Origin: Xenoacremonium recifei | Taxonomy: Eukaryota > Ascomycota > Sordariomycetes > Hypocreales > Nectriaceae | Assembly: GCA_012184525.1 (NCBI GenBank) | Contig: WOFQ01000025.1 | Coordinates: 248,001 to 312,000 of the forward strand | Reading direction: 5' to 3' | DNA: 64,000 bases | The notes under the pieces: model-generated | Databases searched by the model: none | Told to the model about the DNA's origin: nothing | Seen by the model: the letters and a program-made list of their open reading frames with translations, nothing else | In this document: positions 1 to 10,722 of the stretch, in pieces | How positions within the stretch are numbered: the first letter of the stretch is position 1 | How the letters are laid out: each line of letters begins with the position of its first letter | Translations under genes and position numbers: made by a program

Positions 1-1480
1 GGCGTCATCGCCAGTGGTGGTTCCAGTAACATCCTCGAAGGTAATGCCTGAGATGGTGACGCCGTTGGTTGGGTCGCCAGTTGGGCCGCCGTTGAGGTAG
101 TCCTGCTGGACATCGATGCCGTAGTCGGTGATGCCGGACAGGGTGACATTACGGTAGGTAACGTTAGTAACGGAACCAGTGGTGCCACTGTTGCTCTTGA
201 TGCGGCAGCCGTTCTCGCTATCGACAACCTGGGCATTGGCGAAGGTGACGCCGTCAACAGTGTTGTTGCTCTTGCCACCAATGGAGCCGATGCTGAGGCC
301 GTGGCCACCATAGCAGTAGATGCCGTCGATGACGATGTTAGATCCCGAAGTCACGGCAACGCAGTCATCCTGGTTGTGAACCCAAATGTTCGTCATCGTC
401 ACGGTGTCGCACGACGAGATGTCAAAACCGTCAGTGTTGTGAGCAGCTGGGTCGCCGTCACTGGCAGAGTTGGCAGCATCGCCGTCAGAGTTATCCAGGG
501 TGATGTCGCTGACAGTCATGGCAGCGTTACCCTCCATGTAGAAGCAGTGGGTGGGCCAGTTCTGGATGTTGAGACCAGAGAGCTTGGCGTTGTTGGTGTC
601 CTTGACTACAATAAAGTGGTCAGGCCTGGGTGCTGTTAGAATTGTTTCAATTTCGTTTGGCCTGAATGACTTACTTGTCAGTACCACCGTTGGAACCCTG
701 GCCATCCCAGTAGGCGGGACCGTTGCCGTCAATTACATGGCCGGAAGCACCAGTGATGGTGATGCTGTCTCCGGAAATAACAATGGGGTCGAAGTCAGAG
801 TCCTCGGTGGTTCCGAAGCTCGTCGTTCCGGCAAAGGTCACGACAGCGCCGGTCTGGAGGCTCTGGAGGTCGAGGGTTGAGGAGGCGGGCATAGAGAGAT
901 CGGACAGGACAATGTCCGTGCAGCTAGCGACAGCAGAGGAAAGCTGCGCATACTCAGTAACAGTGCAGGCGTTGGCATCGTCGACGGCAGCGGCAGAAGT
1001 ATCGGCCGCAGCAGGGGCCGTAACAGCAGCGGCCTCGGAGGTAGCAGCCGGCGTAACAACAGAGGACGCGGCAGCAGATCGAGTTGAGACGACAAAGGTG
1101 GAAGGCGTCGCAAAGAACGAGCTGGCCTGGGCCACCGAGCTAGGCGTCTGAACGAACGAGGGTGTCGCAACAGCTGAAGAAGACACAAAGACAGGGCTGG
1201 CCGTGGGCGTGGAGGCAGCCTCGGAAGTCGCCGCAGCGACAGCGCCGCTCACATAACAGGAACAAGCGCTCGACAAGTGCGAGGTCTTGTAGTCGCAGGC
1301 CGACAACAGGTCGGTAGGAACGGCGTCAGTCGCAGTGACAACCGAAGCAGTGAAGGTAGCGCAGAAGCTGGCAGCCTCAGCGGACGAAGAAACAAAAGCT
1401 CCGCCACACGCGTGCTTGCGCCAGTCAGCGCACGCGAGGACGGACGGCACAGCCGCGGAGAGAAGAATGCAAGACTTCAT
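1..1480 (-). CDS. Endopolygalacturonase (GH28), 3' end beyond the window
   Basis: Secreted pectin-degrading enzyme that cleaves alpha-1,4-galacturonan in plant cell walls. Exons read 1480-675 and 625-1 (intron 626-674, donor GTAAGT), giving 477 residues before the window edge. In order: signal peptide (MKSCILLSAAVPSVLACA), a short Cys-rich segment (CADWRKHACGG to CSCY, about residues 17-75), a Ser/Ala/Thr-rich linker to about residue 160, then the right-handed beta-helix catalytic domain. GH28 signatures seen: NTDGFD, NQDDC (catalytic Asp pair), GGHGLSIGSIGG (active-site His) and CRIK. An upstream in-frame Met 12 codons earlier would bury the signal peptide, so the Met at 1480 is preferred. 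The long N-terminal extension resembles PgaD-type enzymes. The missing part is only the last beta-helix turns and C-terminus. Confidence 0.93.
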
Positions 1481-3027
1481 GGTGAAAAGAGGGACTGAGA
1501 GAACGAATGAAACCACACCCGGAATGAACGAAAGAATGCCTACCGAACGACAAGGCCAGAAACAATGCCAAGGTCTTGGAAGCTTCTATATATGATCTCG
1601 ACAGCCTCAACGGTCCCTCGGCGCCGGATGTCTCCTCGAATCCCGCGTCCTGATCTGAGACAGGCCTGGGATCTGATGGGGCGATTCGTGTCCACGGACC
1701 CCTGGCATCATTTCGGCTCTTGGGCGCATCGACTGTTGCTGAGCGTTGTTTCAACGGCAGCTTATAATCCACCAATGAGTCTATACCTAGCTGGTTTCCG
1801 AAACTGCGGCGCCTGGCCCGCGCCGTGATCGGGAACTCCTGACCGTCAATTATCGACCCGCTGCGAAACATTGTTCCTTCAATGACAGCGATGCTTGCGC
1901 TGAGAAGTTGATGCTGTGTCTCCATAGCTGCTCACAAAGGCCCAACGCAAGCTTATAGGGGCCGCATCGTTCCACTAATGCCGTGAGCTAGTCAGCGCCG
2001 TGCTGACAATTATCTTGAGGCAAACAATTTCCTTGAAACAGAGGCTGCTCGTGTTCCGGCGCAGCCTTCAAGCGTTCCCGCCTTGCCCTGGATCTGTCAA
2101 AATCCTGGTATATATTTCTGGAAATATTATATCCAGAGCACCGGAACCCTATTCTTCCAGATAATCTCTCTCTTGTAGCGCAGATTTCCGTCGTATCCAG
2201 CCTCGAGTGAGTACGGAGTAGTGTCGCACAGAAGTGCACTGGGCTCGCGCGCACTGTAGTCCCTTAGACGAACTGAAAAAGTGATGAAGAAAGACTCCAG
2301 TCGATTTTAGAACAAGACTTACGTCCCACGCACCGAGAGGCCTAACCACGCATCAGACCTGCGCAATTGACATATCGCAACTTCGCACGTCGCCCGCTTC
2401 GTTCAACTAGAAAAAGCTCGCAAAAAGAAAGAAATGAAAGGATAATATGTCTGAATGCTCGTTATCGTCTGCATCCGTAATATAGAATATAAAGGAATGA
2501 AATACATCGGTAGCAGTCTCTGGCATTTAGCCCTTGTCGATGACTTTGCCGCAAATGTTCTAGAAGTTCCCTTCCATTTGTCCATCACCTTTAAGCATAA
2601 AATGTTTGAACCCCGGTGTTTGAGAAACAACCGTAGAGTCATCAGCTGAATGTACACCTCGAAAGAATTTGTAAAGTATATCCTTCACACAAACCTTTCG
2701 CGTCTTATCTTCTCTATGGCGCAATCCCGTCCGCTGTCATCGTCAACCCTTTGACCCACCGACACACACTGCCGAGTGGAAGAGGATCACTACTGCAAGT
2801 GATCAATCCCCGCACCGATGAGAGCTCTAGATGCCTTGGCTATGAGTTGCATTTGCGTGTTCGTGGAAGATACCATTGTACGCAGAATCACGCAATTGCT
2901 GCCATAATCACTTTACCCCTCCTTCAACAAAGTCCCTGCAGGTGCTCTTGCACATCTTCAGCAACAACGAGGTCTCTCAAATTCAAGCTTACTCATTTCC
3001 AGCTTTCAAATCATTGGTCCAGTAACC
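1481..3027. other. Intergenic region, divergent promoters
   Basis: About 1.5 kb between the polygalacturonase and the flavin monooxygenase, transcribed away from each other. Short open frames here (for example 2403-2657 minus) have no recognisable domain and overlap on both strands. Apart from the TATA box near 1590 nothing specific is seen. Confidence 0.6.
1587..1593 (-). promoter_or_regulatory. TATA box of the polygalacturonase gene
   Basis: TATATA on the minus strand about 107 bp upstream of the polygalacturonase start codon, inside an otherwise mixed-composition promoter. Position and sequence fit a core promoter; no transcript evidence is available. Confidence 0.5.
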
Positions 3028-4946
3028 ATGGCGTCAAACTCAGAGCAGGGAGGCTCCAAAAAGAGCCTTATTGTGAACGCTTTCGTGATGATGTGTAAGA
3101 TTCCTACCGGGTTCTCATACAACCCTAAATACCGTGACTGACTTGATCTGGTCTTTAGGCAGTGGCCATCAATCACCTGGTCTGTGGCGGCACCCAGACG
3201 ATGAGTCATGGCGATTCAAAGAAGTTGAGCACTGGGTTGAGCTAGCTAAGCTGCTCGAAGCTGCCAAGTTTCACGGTATCTTCATCGCTGACGTCCTTGG
3301 TAAGACTGGTATTCCTCGACTGTTGGTGAATTGCTCACCAACAATATTCAGGTGGCTACGATGTTTTCAAGAAGTCGTTGGATCCAGCTATCATTTCTGG
3401 TGCGCAATGGCCTGTCACCGAACCTCTTGTTGCGGTTCCGGCTATGGCTGCTGCTACCAAGAGCATTGGCTTTGGCGTGACGGTCTCGACGACATACGAG
3501 CAGCCGTATCACCTGGCAAGACGTTTGTCAACGGTTGACCATCTGACGAAAGGACGGTATGCGCAGTCTCGACTCTAGCGTCCATTCAAGGCATCAACTA
3601 ACCCTTGTCTCTGTGTTATAGATTAGGCTGGAACGTCAGTTTCGAACCCGTCCCTATGCTATAGCCCGATCAAAGCTGACTGTAAACAGATTGTGACTAG
3701 CTACTTGGACTCGGCCGCTAAGAATTTGGGTCGTGCAGAACAGCCAGCTGTCAGTCGCTCGCCCATAGTGCTTAGGGAAAATTAATTGTTGACTGTTATC
3801 AGCACGATGATCGTTATGCACAAGCCGAGGAATATCTAAAAGTCATGTAAGCACCCCTTATTAGTCGTTGCTCTCTCTTGACTTTCCCTATCCGTCTTGA
3901 CAAGATGCTAATGCGATTACTAGGTACAAGCTCTTCCAGTCCTCGTGGAGAGACGACGCTGTTAAATTGGACCGAGAGAAAGGTATATACACTGACCCTG
4001 CTCTGGTCCGGAAGATCGATCACCACGGCAAGTTCTTCGACGTTTCCGGCCCCCATATCGTTGATCCTAGCCCTCAGCGCACTCCGCTCCTCTTGCAAGC
4101 AGGGGCCTCTCGCGCGGGCAAACTCTTCGCCGCTCAGCACGCTGAGGCCATTTTTGTCTCCGCTCATGCTCCTTCGGTCTGCGCCAAAAACATTGCGGAA
4201 GTACGACAGCTTGCGCGAGACTCTTTCGGAAGAGACCCAAAGAAGATTAAAGTGCTGTCGCTTGTGACTCCTATTCTAGGCAAGACTGAGGAAGAAGCCT
4301 TGGCCAAGTACAATGACTACAAGCAATATGCCTCCCTAGATGGGGCGCTGTCTCTGTTCGGTGGGTGGACCGGCATCGACTTGGACCAGTATGGAGATGA
4401 TGAAGAGTTGCGGCATGTGGAGAGCAACGCTGTTCGGTGAGCGCCAACTTTTGCTCAATCGAGTGATCTTCTTCTGCTCACAATGATCCAGGTCTACCGT
4501 AGATGGTTACGCGCGTTTCTCGCCTGCAAACTCCAAATGGACGAAGCATACGGTTGCGGAGCACGTTAGTCTAGGTGGCAATGGTCCCCTGTTGGTGGGA
4601 ACTCCGTCTCAGGTTGCGGATAGTCTGGAGACATGGGTCAGCGAAGCCGACGTGGACGGTTTCAATTTCGTATGTTTTCCCACAGTCTGACAGCTCAAGA
4701 TGAAACGCTGACAGTTCCTAGGGCTATGTTTTGTTTCCCCAATCCTTCAAAGATATTTCCGATTTGCTGCTCCCGGAACTTCGTTCCCGCGGATTATTTT
4801 GGGACGACTATGCTGTTCCAGGTGGAACGTATCGGGAAAATTTCTACCAGGCAAAAGGCCAGGCGTACCCCTTGGATGAGCATACGGCATCTAAGTATAG
4901 GTGGGCTGCTGGTGTCGCCGCCGCGGATCATCAGATCCCTTCGTAG
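3028..4946 (+). CDS. Bacterial-luciferase-like flavin-dependent monooxygenase (NtaA/SnaA/DszA type)
   Basis: Predicted 481-residue FMNH2-dependent monooxygenase; relatives oxidise nitrilotriacetate, dibenzothiophene sulfone or pristinamycin with FMNH2 supplied by a separate reductase. Nine exons: 3028-3094, 3159-3299, 3352-3556, 3622-3634, 3690-3749, 3803-3846, 3924-4436, 4492-4669, 4722-4946. Family marks include the N-terminal WRHPDDES segment, FHGIFIADVLG, EPLVAVPAMAAATKSIGFGVT, the LARRLSTVDHLTKGRLGWNIVTS core strand region (seen across three exons), TPLLLQAGAS and the C-terminal GFNFGYVLFPQSF. Exon 4 is only 13 nt and encodes LGWN. The length matches the family (430-480). No flavin reductase lies nearby, so one must be encoded elsewhere. 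The substrate is not predictable. The family is mainly bacterial, so ancient transfer followed by intron gain is possible. Convergent with the Zn2Cys6 gene at 5251-6676. Confidence 0.92.
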
Positions 4947-5250
4947 AGAACAAAAGGTAGATACAGCTAGCTTGAAACAGTTTGAAGTAGATTGCAGTTG
5001 AGAACGACTGTTCTCAAAAAGACGATTCAATTCATATCTTCCTAAACCCACGGTTTCAGGTATCGTTGGCACCAATCCTCGAACGCCCAAATACTGCCCA
5101 GCAACTAAGAATAATGACACCCAAGACCTTTTCCGTTATCGCCGTGTTCGACGAAGGATCCGTGCCAAAACGTGATACGCCCAAACCATTGTATAGTTTC
5201 TGCATGACCCTTTCATTAACAAGCCACCGGCTCCATCAGCCCGGCTCTGA

Positions 5251-6676
5251 TTATGGACTCATAAGATATCTCGCATCCTGATGTGCAAGGACACTACAGT
5301 AAGCTTGCAACCACGAGCCATACGGTCGAAACTTCGGCGGTAGTTTGTCCAGCACATTTTGCGTCCACGCGATGATGACGCTTTTCCGTCCGGGACATTT
5401 CGGCTCGTCCTCTGGTGCAATAAATGATCGTCCAAGGATATAATCCAAAAGGAACATGTGAATTATCAACAATTGGCCCAAGTAGTTGTCAGGGTCAACA
5501 AAGGCGACAAAATCTTCGTTCTTCAAAATGCTGGGCATAATCCATAAAGCAACATACTCCTTCCAGGCTGTAGAAGTTAGTATCTCAATGGTACAAGATA
5601 GACTAGCAGGCCGCTTACCATGGAATGATGACTCGGGTACAAGGTCGATGGTCCTTAATAGTGATGCATGGTACCTCTTCTCATAGTCGGTCAAGCAAAG
5701 AGGTTCAAGGGCCATTGCAGATGCTCTAAACCCGTTGATCAGCTCTAAATCCTTAGGCTGGTCGCAGATCATCCTGCTTAGGCTTTCTAAATGCCCTTCA
5801 GATGAAAACGAGCTGAAAATCGATTTGGTGTAGTCAGGGATGACGCTGGTTGCAACCAGATTGGCACCTCGGGTCATGACTAGATAGTCAATCATTCCAT
5901 CTGCCATCAGACCAGATTGTGTGACAATGCATATAAGCGCAGCATAGAGAGCATCAGCATCTGCCCTGCTTTTGTTCATGGGTGTTTCTAGCTGTTGGTT
6001 AATGAGATTGATGGCTTTCACTCGGTGTTGGAGGGCTTGGGTGGTGTATTTCGTGCTGCCATTCTGAGATAAGTGTGAGGCTCCCAGTCCCAGGGCTGCG
6101 TGGGCAAGGTAATCATACTAAATGCAAATTTCCTTAGTCATGGGTCTCATGTGTATAGAGATTAATGCAGCTTACGGAATGAGTCAAGGATGCACATTGA
6201 GACCAGATGTCGCCTCCTCGCAGTGGCAGGCTTGGATATGCAACTGTCAAGAATTGAAAGTGAAATCTTAGGTCTTCGAGAGTAAAACCAGTGGAGTTTG
6301 GGGCTGGGGTGACAGGGGCTTGTTGCGGTCCTCGAGGGGGATACTGGCACTCCAATCCAAGACGGCAGCATGATTTGCAGAGGGGCCTCTGCTCATCGCA
6401 TTTGACACGTCTGCGTTTACAGTTGAAGCATCCCAGTCGAGATTTGAAGTGACCTCTCCTCGTTACGGGCTGCCGGGCCTTCACAACAGCTTTCGATTCA
6501 GAGGAGCTCGGTTGAGTGTCAGAACTCGAGCTAGCTTGGGTATCAGAGCGTGAGCTTGAGTGTGTGTCGGACCCTGAGCTGGAGCTGTCAGGGGACTCAG
6601 CCTTGATGCTTGCTGACGGTGTGTGCGGCATTGTTCCGCTCCAAGGGAATGCAGGGCCGCATGAGAGTAGAAACAA
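5251..6676 (-). CDS. Zn2Cys6 transcription factor (UPC2-like finger)
   Basis: Nuclear DNA-binding regulator of about 438 residues (423 if the Met at 6631 is used; the choice is uncertain). Exons 6676-6176, 6117-5619 and 5567-5251; the last intron carries a TACTAAC branch site. The N-terminus is a Ser/Asp/Thr-rich low-complexity stretch, followed by the binuclear cluster CFNCKRRRVKCDEQRP-LCKSCCRLGLEC preceded by RRGHFKSRLG, a form shared with sterol-uptake-control (UPC2-like) regulators. The rest is a helical region with no DNA-binding features, including a YDYLAHAALGLGASHL segment typical of this family's effector half. The target is unknown. It converges on the flavin monooxygenase, with about 300 bp between the stop codons, so control of that neighbour is possible but not shown. 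Confidence 0.88.
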
Positions 6677-7618
6677 GAGAGCTGTGGATGGCGTGTATCT
6701 GGCAGGGCGTGCAAGACAGGAGGCCCCTCTTCAGGAAGATGAAGCTATACAAGGCTGGCTCGCCGCGAGAGCCGAACCTGGCTATCGGAAAATTTGGCGT
6801 GACAAGATGTTCGGTTTTGGTTAGTCTCATCACGTGTAGGAGATAAAAATAGCATCAGTTGAGCCAAGCATTCCTCACTGGCTGGATGGTCCAGAGGATC
6901 ACCGACGGGGATGGCATTGGGAGTCGGAGAAGCGGGGTCAAAACATCCAATAACTCATTGTCATAACTTCTGCCAAACTGCTCTGAGGAACCGATATGGC
7001 CGACTCAATACGAGAGAGACTCGGTGGTTGGTGAATTCCGCTCGGACCTGCGTCGGATGCCCGACGCTTCTCCGAACACTTTTGGGCTACCCTAGAGGAT
7101 CGCGTGGAAAGTCCTGAGAGAAAATTTGACTGAGGTTGGAAGACCTTCTATGTCGAGATTAGAGTATTCCCAATCCTGGAACCCTCTTTTTTATTTAACG
7201 GGAACCTTTCGTGTTGAAATATTTCAGGCATGGCGGCTGTTTTAATTGTCTCGAATTGCGCACGTCTTCAAGTGCTAATCTTGTGTTGAGATGTGCGCCT
7301 AATTTTCTGCACTCTAAACAATTAAATACTTTACTCGTGTCGAAGTCCTGGGACATCAGTAAGGAAGAGTCTTCCACGAATCGACCTTGCCATTATTGGG
7401 AGGTGAGTCGAGCAGCTGCCGCCGGACAATTGGTGACAGAGCTAGCGAAGGATCAACAAAACCAGAGCCTCCGAAGCTAAACCGAAACCCAGCAACTACG
7501 ATAATCGGAGGTGACTCAGAGCATGACAGTTTAATAAGTCTTCTGTGCCACCAGCAAAACTCTTTCTGACTTCAGAGATCATTGTACGTTCATTCAAAGG
7601 CCATCAAACACCAGAAAG
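6677..7618. other. Intergenic region, divergent promoters
   Basis: About 0.94 kb between the Zn2Cys6 gene and the GNAT gene. An AT-rich stretch occurs near 7190-7350. Small frames such as 7211-7480 have no recognisable domain. No clear regulatory element is identified. Confidence 0.55.
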
Positions 7619-8388
7619 ATGGAACAACCCGTTGGACCACTCGTTTCCATTACCCCCGCTCGAACTCCGTCGCGTCAAGCGTTGCACGGCAAGTATACTT
7701 CGCTCATCCCGCTGGAGGAGACACATAGCGACGCACTATTCAAGCACCTCGGTGGCGCCGACAATGGTTTCCGCTGGACATATATGATGTCTGGGCCATA
7801 TACGAATATCGAGCAATGGAGACCGATGATGCAGACCTGGAGCACCGCGAAAGATCCGCTCTGCTTCGTGGTGCTCTCAGGACCAGCGTCTGATCCCACT
7901 TCCGAGCCCGTCGGCATGATGTCTTACATGGCTATCACTCCAACGCATCGGAGAATCGAGATCGGGAGCGTCATTCTGTCTGCATCGTTGCAGCAAACTA
8001 GGAAAGCAACTGAGGCATTTTACCTCATCATCAAACACGCCTTTGAGGAATTGGGGTACGACCGAGTTGAATGGAAGGCCAACAAGCTCAATGAGCCTAG
8101 TCTTGCCGCAGCGCGAAGATTGGGGTTTGAGTATGAGGGTATTTTCAGGTAAGTGGTCTCTAACCAGACTCAACTCTCGGTTGCTAACATAACCCTTCAA
8201 ACAGGAACCACATGATTGTCAAAGGTAGACGAAGGGATACCGCGTGGTTCAGCATTACGGACGAGGAATGGAGAACCGTGAAACGGGGCTTTGAAGCCTG
8301 GCTGGATGAAAGCAACTTCGACGAGAACGGAAAGCAGATAAAGGGACTCAAGGCTCTGAGGGAAGAGTTTAAGTCGTTGTCTAACTAG
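7619..8388 (+). CDS. GNAT-family N-acetyltransferase (RimL/YjdJ-like)
   Basis: Cytosolic acetyl-CoA-dependent acetyltransferase of 237 residues; the acceptor (amine, amino acid or protein N-terminus) is unknown. Exons 7619-8148 and 8205-8388. The Acetyltransf_3 pattern is visible: an N-terminal strand region (GKYTSLIPLEETHSDALF), the core PVGMMSYMAITPTHRRIEIG, then SASLQQTRKATEAFYLIIKHAF, and the diagnostic VEWKANKLNEPSLAAARRLG-FEYEGIFRNH block, in which the Asn and the Ala-Ala-x-Arg-Leu-Gly-Phe-x-x-Glu-Gly run mark the acetyl-CoA site. The intron splits the final Arg codon of that block (FR|NHMIVKGRRRDTAWFSI). The C-terminus is charged. Independent gene with its own promoter; no functional link to its neighbours is apparent. 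Confidence 0.92.
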
Positions 8389-9193
8389 AGGGGCAACTTT
8401 GCGATACAAGAATAGAGAAAATCACATCTCTTTCAAATCGGCAGTTTTCCAATATCAGTCAGCGGTAACGAGGGTTGGACCATTAAGGTGAAAGAAAGCA
8501 AAAATTGGTTGATATTAAGTGCTCTAAGCTTCAAGAGCACAAATCAAACGTTGCACCGAAAGCAACCAATTATTCGTCCACAAGGTGTTTCGGCCTGAGC
8601 CTGCATTTGCCTCATTGCGATTGAGCCAACAAGGATCTGCAAATATTGGGTTTCCTTCAGCCCATCCTGATGCCAGAAAAGACCGGGAAAATAAAACACA
8701 GTCCAAAGTACCTCCTTGGCGTTTGAGACAGATTTAGGCATTACTGAGCCTGAAAAAAACCTGACGAATGACCACGAATTGGATTGATCCAGAGATCAAG
8801 GACGATGTAGAAGGATCTAACATTGAATTTGCAGCATCGAAGGGAAAATACCGAGTGGAGGTCACTTCTCAATCCCCTGTTCTCAGCTCCCCGCTTTGCA
8901 TGAGCTGATGGAGGCAACAAGAGAAATATCTGACAGGTCTGTCTGGATTGGCACGGGAACTAGCCACCGGCCCGCTACTTGTGGAGGTGCGTTCTCGGTT
9001 CAGCGCGTTCTAGATCCAATAAAACTCCATGCGATGACGGCGCCCTCTGAAAGAGGTATAACCAAACAATAGTCTCCCAGTAGATCCGTGGTTCTCAGGA
9101 TGATCAACCCGTCGCAAAACGTATATAAAGTGCCACGAGGATGCGTATCTTTTTTCTCGCATCCTAAGCCGTGTCATATTCTCGGAAAGCATC
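8389..9193. other. Intergenic region
   Basis: About 0.8 kb containing the 3' end of the GNAT gene and the promoter of the patatin gene, with a TATA element near 9122-9129. Small frames at 8524-8741 on the minus strand have no recognisable features. Confidence 0.55.
9122..9129 (+). promoter_or_regulatory. TATA box of the patatin-like gene
   Basis: TATATAAA about 65-70 bp upstream of the patatin start codon, at the normal distance for a fungal core promoter with a short leader. Confidence 0.6.
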
Positions 9194-10391
9194 ATGGTCT
9201 ACACACCCAGTACCGAACACCCCAATGGTGCTCGTCTCCTCGCCTTGGATGGCGGCGGTGTACGAGGAATCATGGGCCTGGAAATACTGAAAGAGTTGAT
9301 GGATCGCATTAAAGAACGAAAAGGATTGAAGGAGACTCCGCGTCCAGTTGACTACTTTGAACTTGCTGCTGGGACCAGCACCGGTGGAATTATGGGCATC
9401 ATGCTCTTTCGACTGCGGATGACAGCTCATGATGCCGCTGACCACTATCACAAGATTGCGGAGCAGATCTTCAGCCCCAAGATCTACAGATGGAACATCG
9501 GACGTGTTCTGCCCACCAAAGTTGCATCAGCGATCAACAACAGCAAGACGCTGGTCCAGAGCAGCCGCTTTGATGATGCTTCCATGAAGCAGGCTATCGA
9601 CGATATTGTTGCCCAATACGGTCTTGATGAGGATGACCGTAAACTGAAGGGAGATGCACCCCTGCAGCATCCCGGCGCAGGTCGAGTGTGAGTGACATAT
9701 ATACCAAGGTTGCCAATACCCATTTACTTCCTTTTCTGACCATATTGATAGTTTCTGTTGCACCACGGCTCAAAACAGGGCAGAGACTGTCCTGATGCGG
9801 TCTTACGATGAAAACAACATCTACACCAGCTCTATAGTCAACGACGTCATGAAGAACAACCGAGACAAGTTGACAATCAGTCTCGCTGCAAGAGCTACTT
9901 CGGCGGCGCCAACGTTCTTTCCCGAGGTTAAGTTTCCTGATGAGAAGGGGGACTTGGTGTTCTGGGACGGCGGTCTTCTCAACAACAATCCAATTGATCA
10001 ACTGTGGTACTCACGGTATGAATTGGTTGACCCGAAGGACGCCGCCCCTCAGATATCATGCGTTATCAGTCTGGGCACCGGCTACATAAAGCCTGACTCA
10101 CCTTCTGGCTCTTGGATCAAACTGGCTGGAGTCGCATCCGAAGTGATGAATTTCGCAACCAACACTAACGCAAAGGGCAAGGACTTTTCGCGTCATATAT
10201 CGCATCTCAATAAGCGAAAAGAGCACGAACAGACACTATACGTCCGGCTGAACCCTTCTCTTGGCTTCGATGTCGTAGGGCTTGACGAATACACGAGGAT
10301 GAAAGATCTTGTGACGATGACGAGGAAGTACCTGGAGAATCCTAAGAACCAGGAATGGATTGACAAGGCCGTGGATGCTATATGTTGTTGA
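9194..10391 (+). CDS. Patatin-like phospholipase / acyl hydrolase
   Basis: Predicted 377-residue lipid acyl hydrolase using a Ser-Asp dyad. Exons 9194-9687 and 9752-10391. All elements are present in order: the glycine-rich oxyanion loop DGGGVRG (residues 19-25), the nucleophile elbow GTSTGG with Ser in GxSxG (about residue 62), and the catalytic Asp in FWDGGLLNNNP (DGG/A motif, about residue 238). No signal peptide or transmembrane segment is seen, so it is probably cytosolic or membrane-associated. In many fungi this domain is fused to NB-ARC or kinesin-light-chain repeats; here it stands alone and ends shortly after the domain. The natural substrate is not predictable. Convergent with the wall-protein gene. 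Confidence 0.94.
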
Positions 10392-10722
10392 TTGGGAAGG
10401 GATCGATGAAATTAGAAGAGATTTGATGTTGTTCTCGTATCAACACTTATTCCTTGATGTCATCGTTGGAGAGCGGAAGAAATATTTTCAACTTAAGAGA
10501 GTAGAAATGGACGGAGAAGATATTGGGGGCCCATGAAATGATTTCTTTTTTTGCCATACTACTAGTTATACTAAGAATAAAGGAAAGACTAACTAAAATG
10601 CCAAGAGGGGAACCCAAGTTCGTTATCCGTGATTTATGATCATCATGTCGTGTCTATCTGGTCATTATGAATAAATCTAATTCAGAGCATCTTGTGCTCT
10701 ATCCCAATGATGTTTGATTCCG
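10392..10722. other. Convergent 3' intergenic region
   Basis: AT-rich 330 bp between the stop codons of the patatin and wall-protein genes; it presumably holds both polyadenylation regions. Nothing else is seen. Confidence 0.55.

Noticed and set aside
2403..2657. 84-codon minus frame and overlapping plus frame at 2455-2649
   Set aside because: Overlap on opposite strands in AT-rich intergenic DNA with no recognisable protein features.
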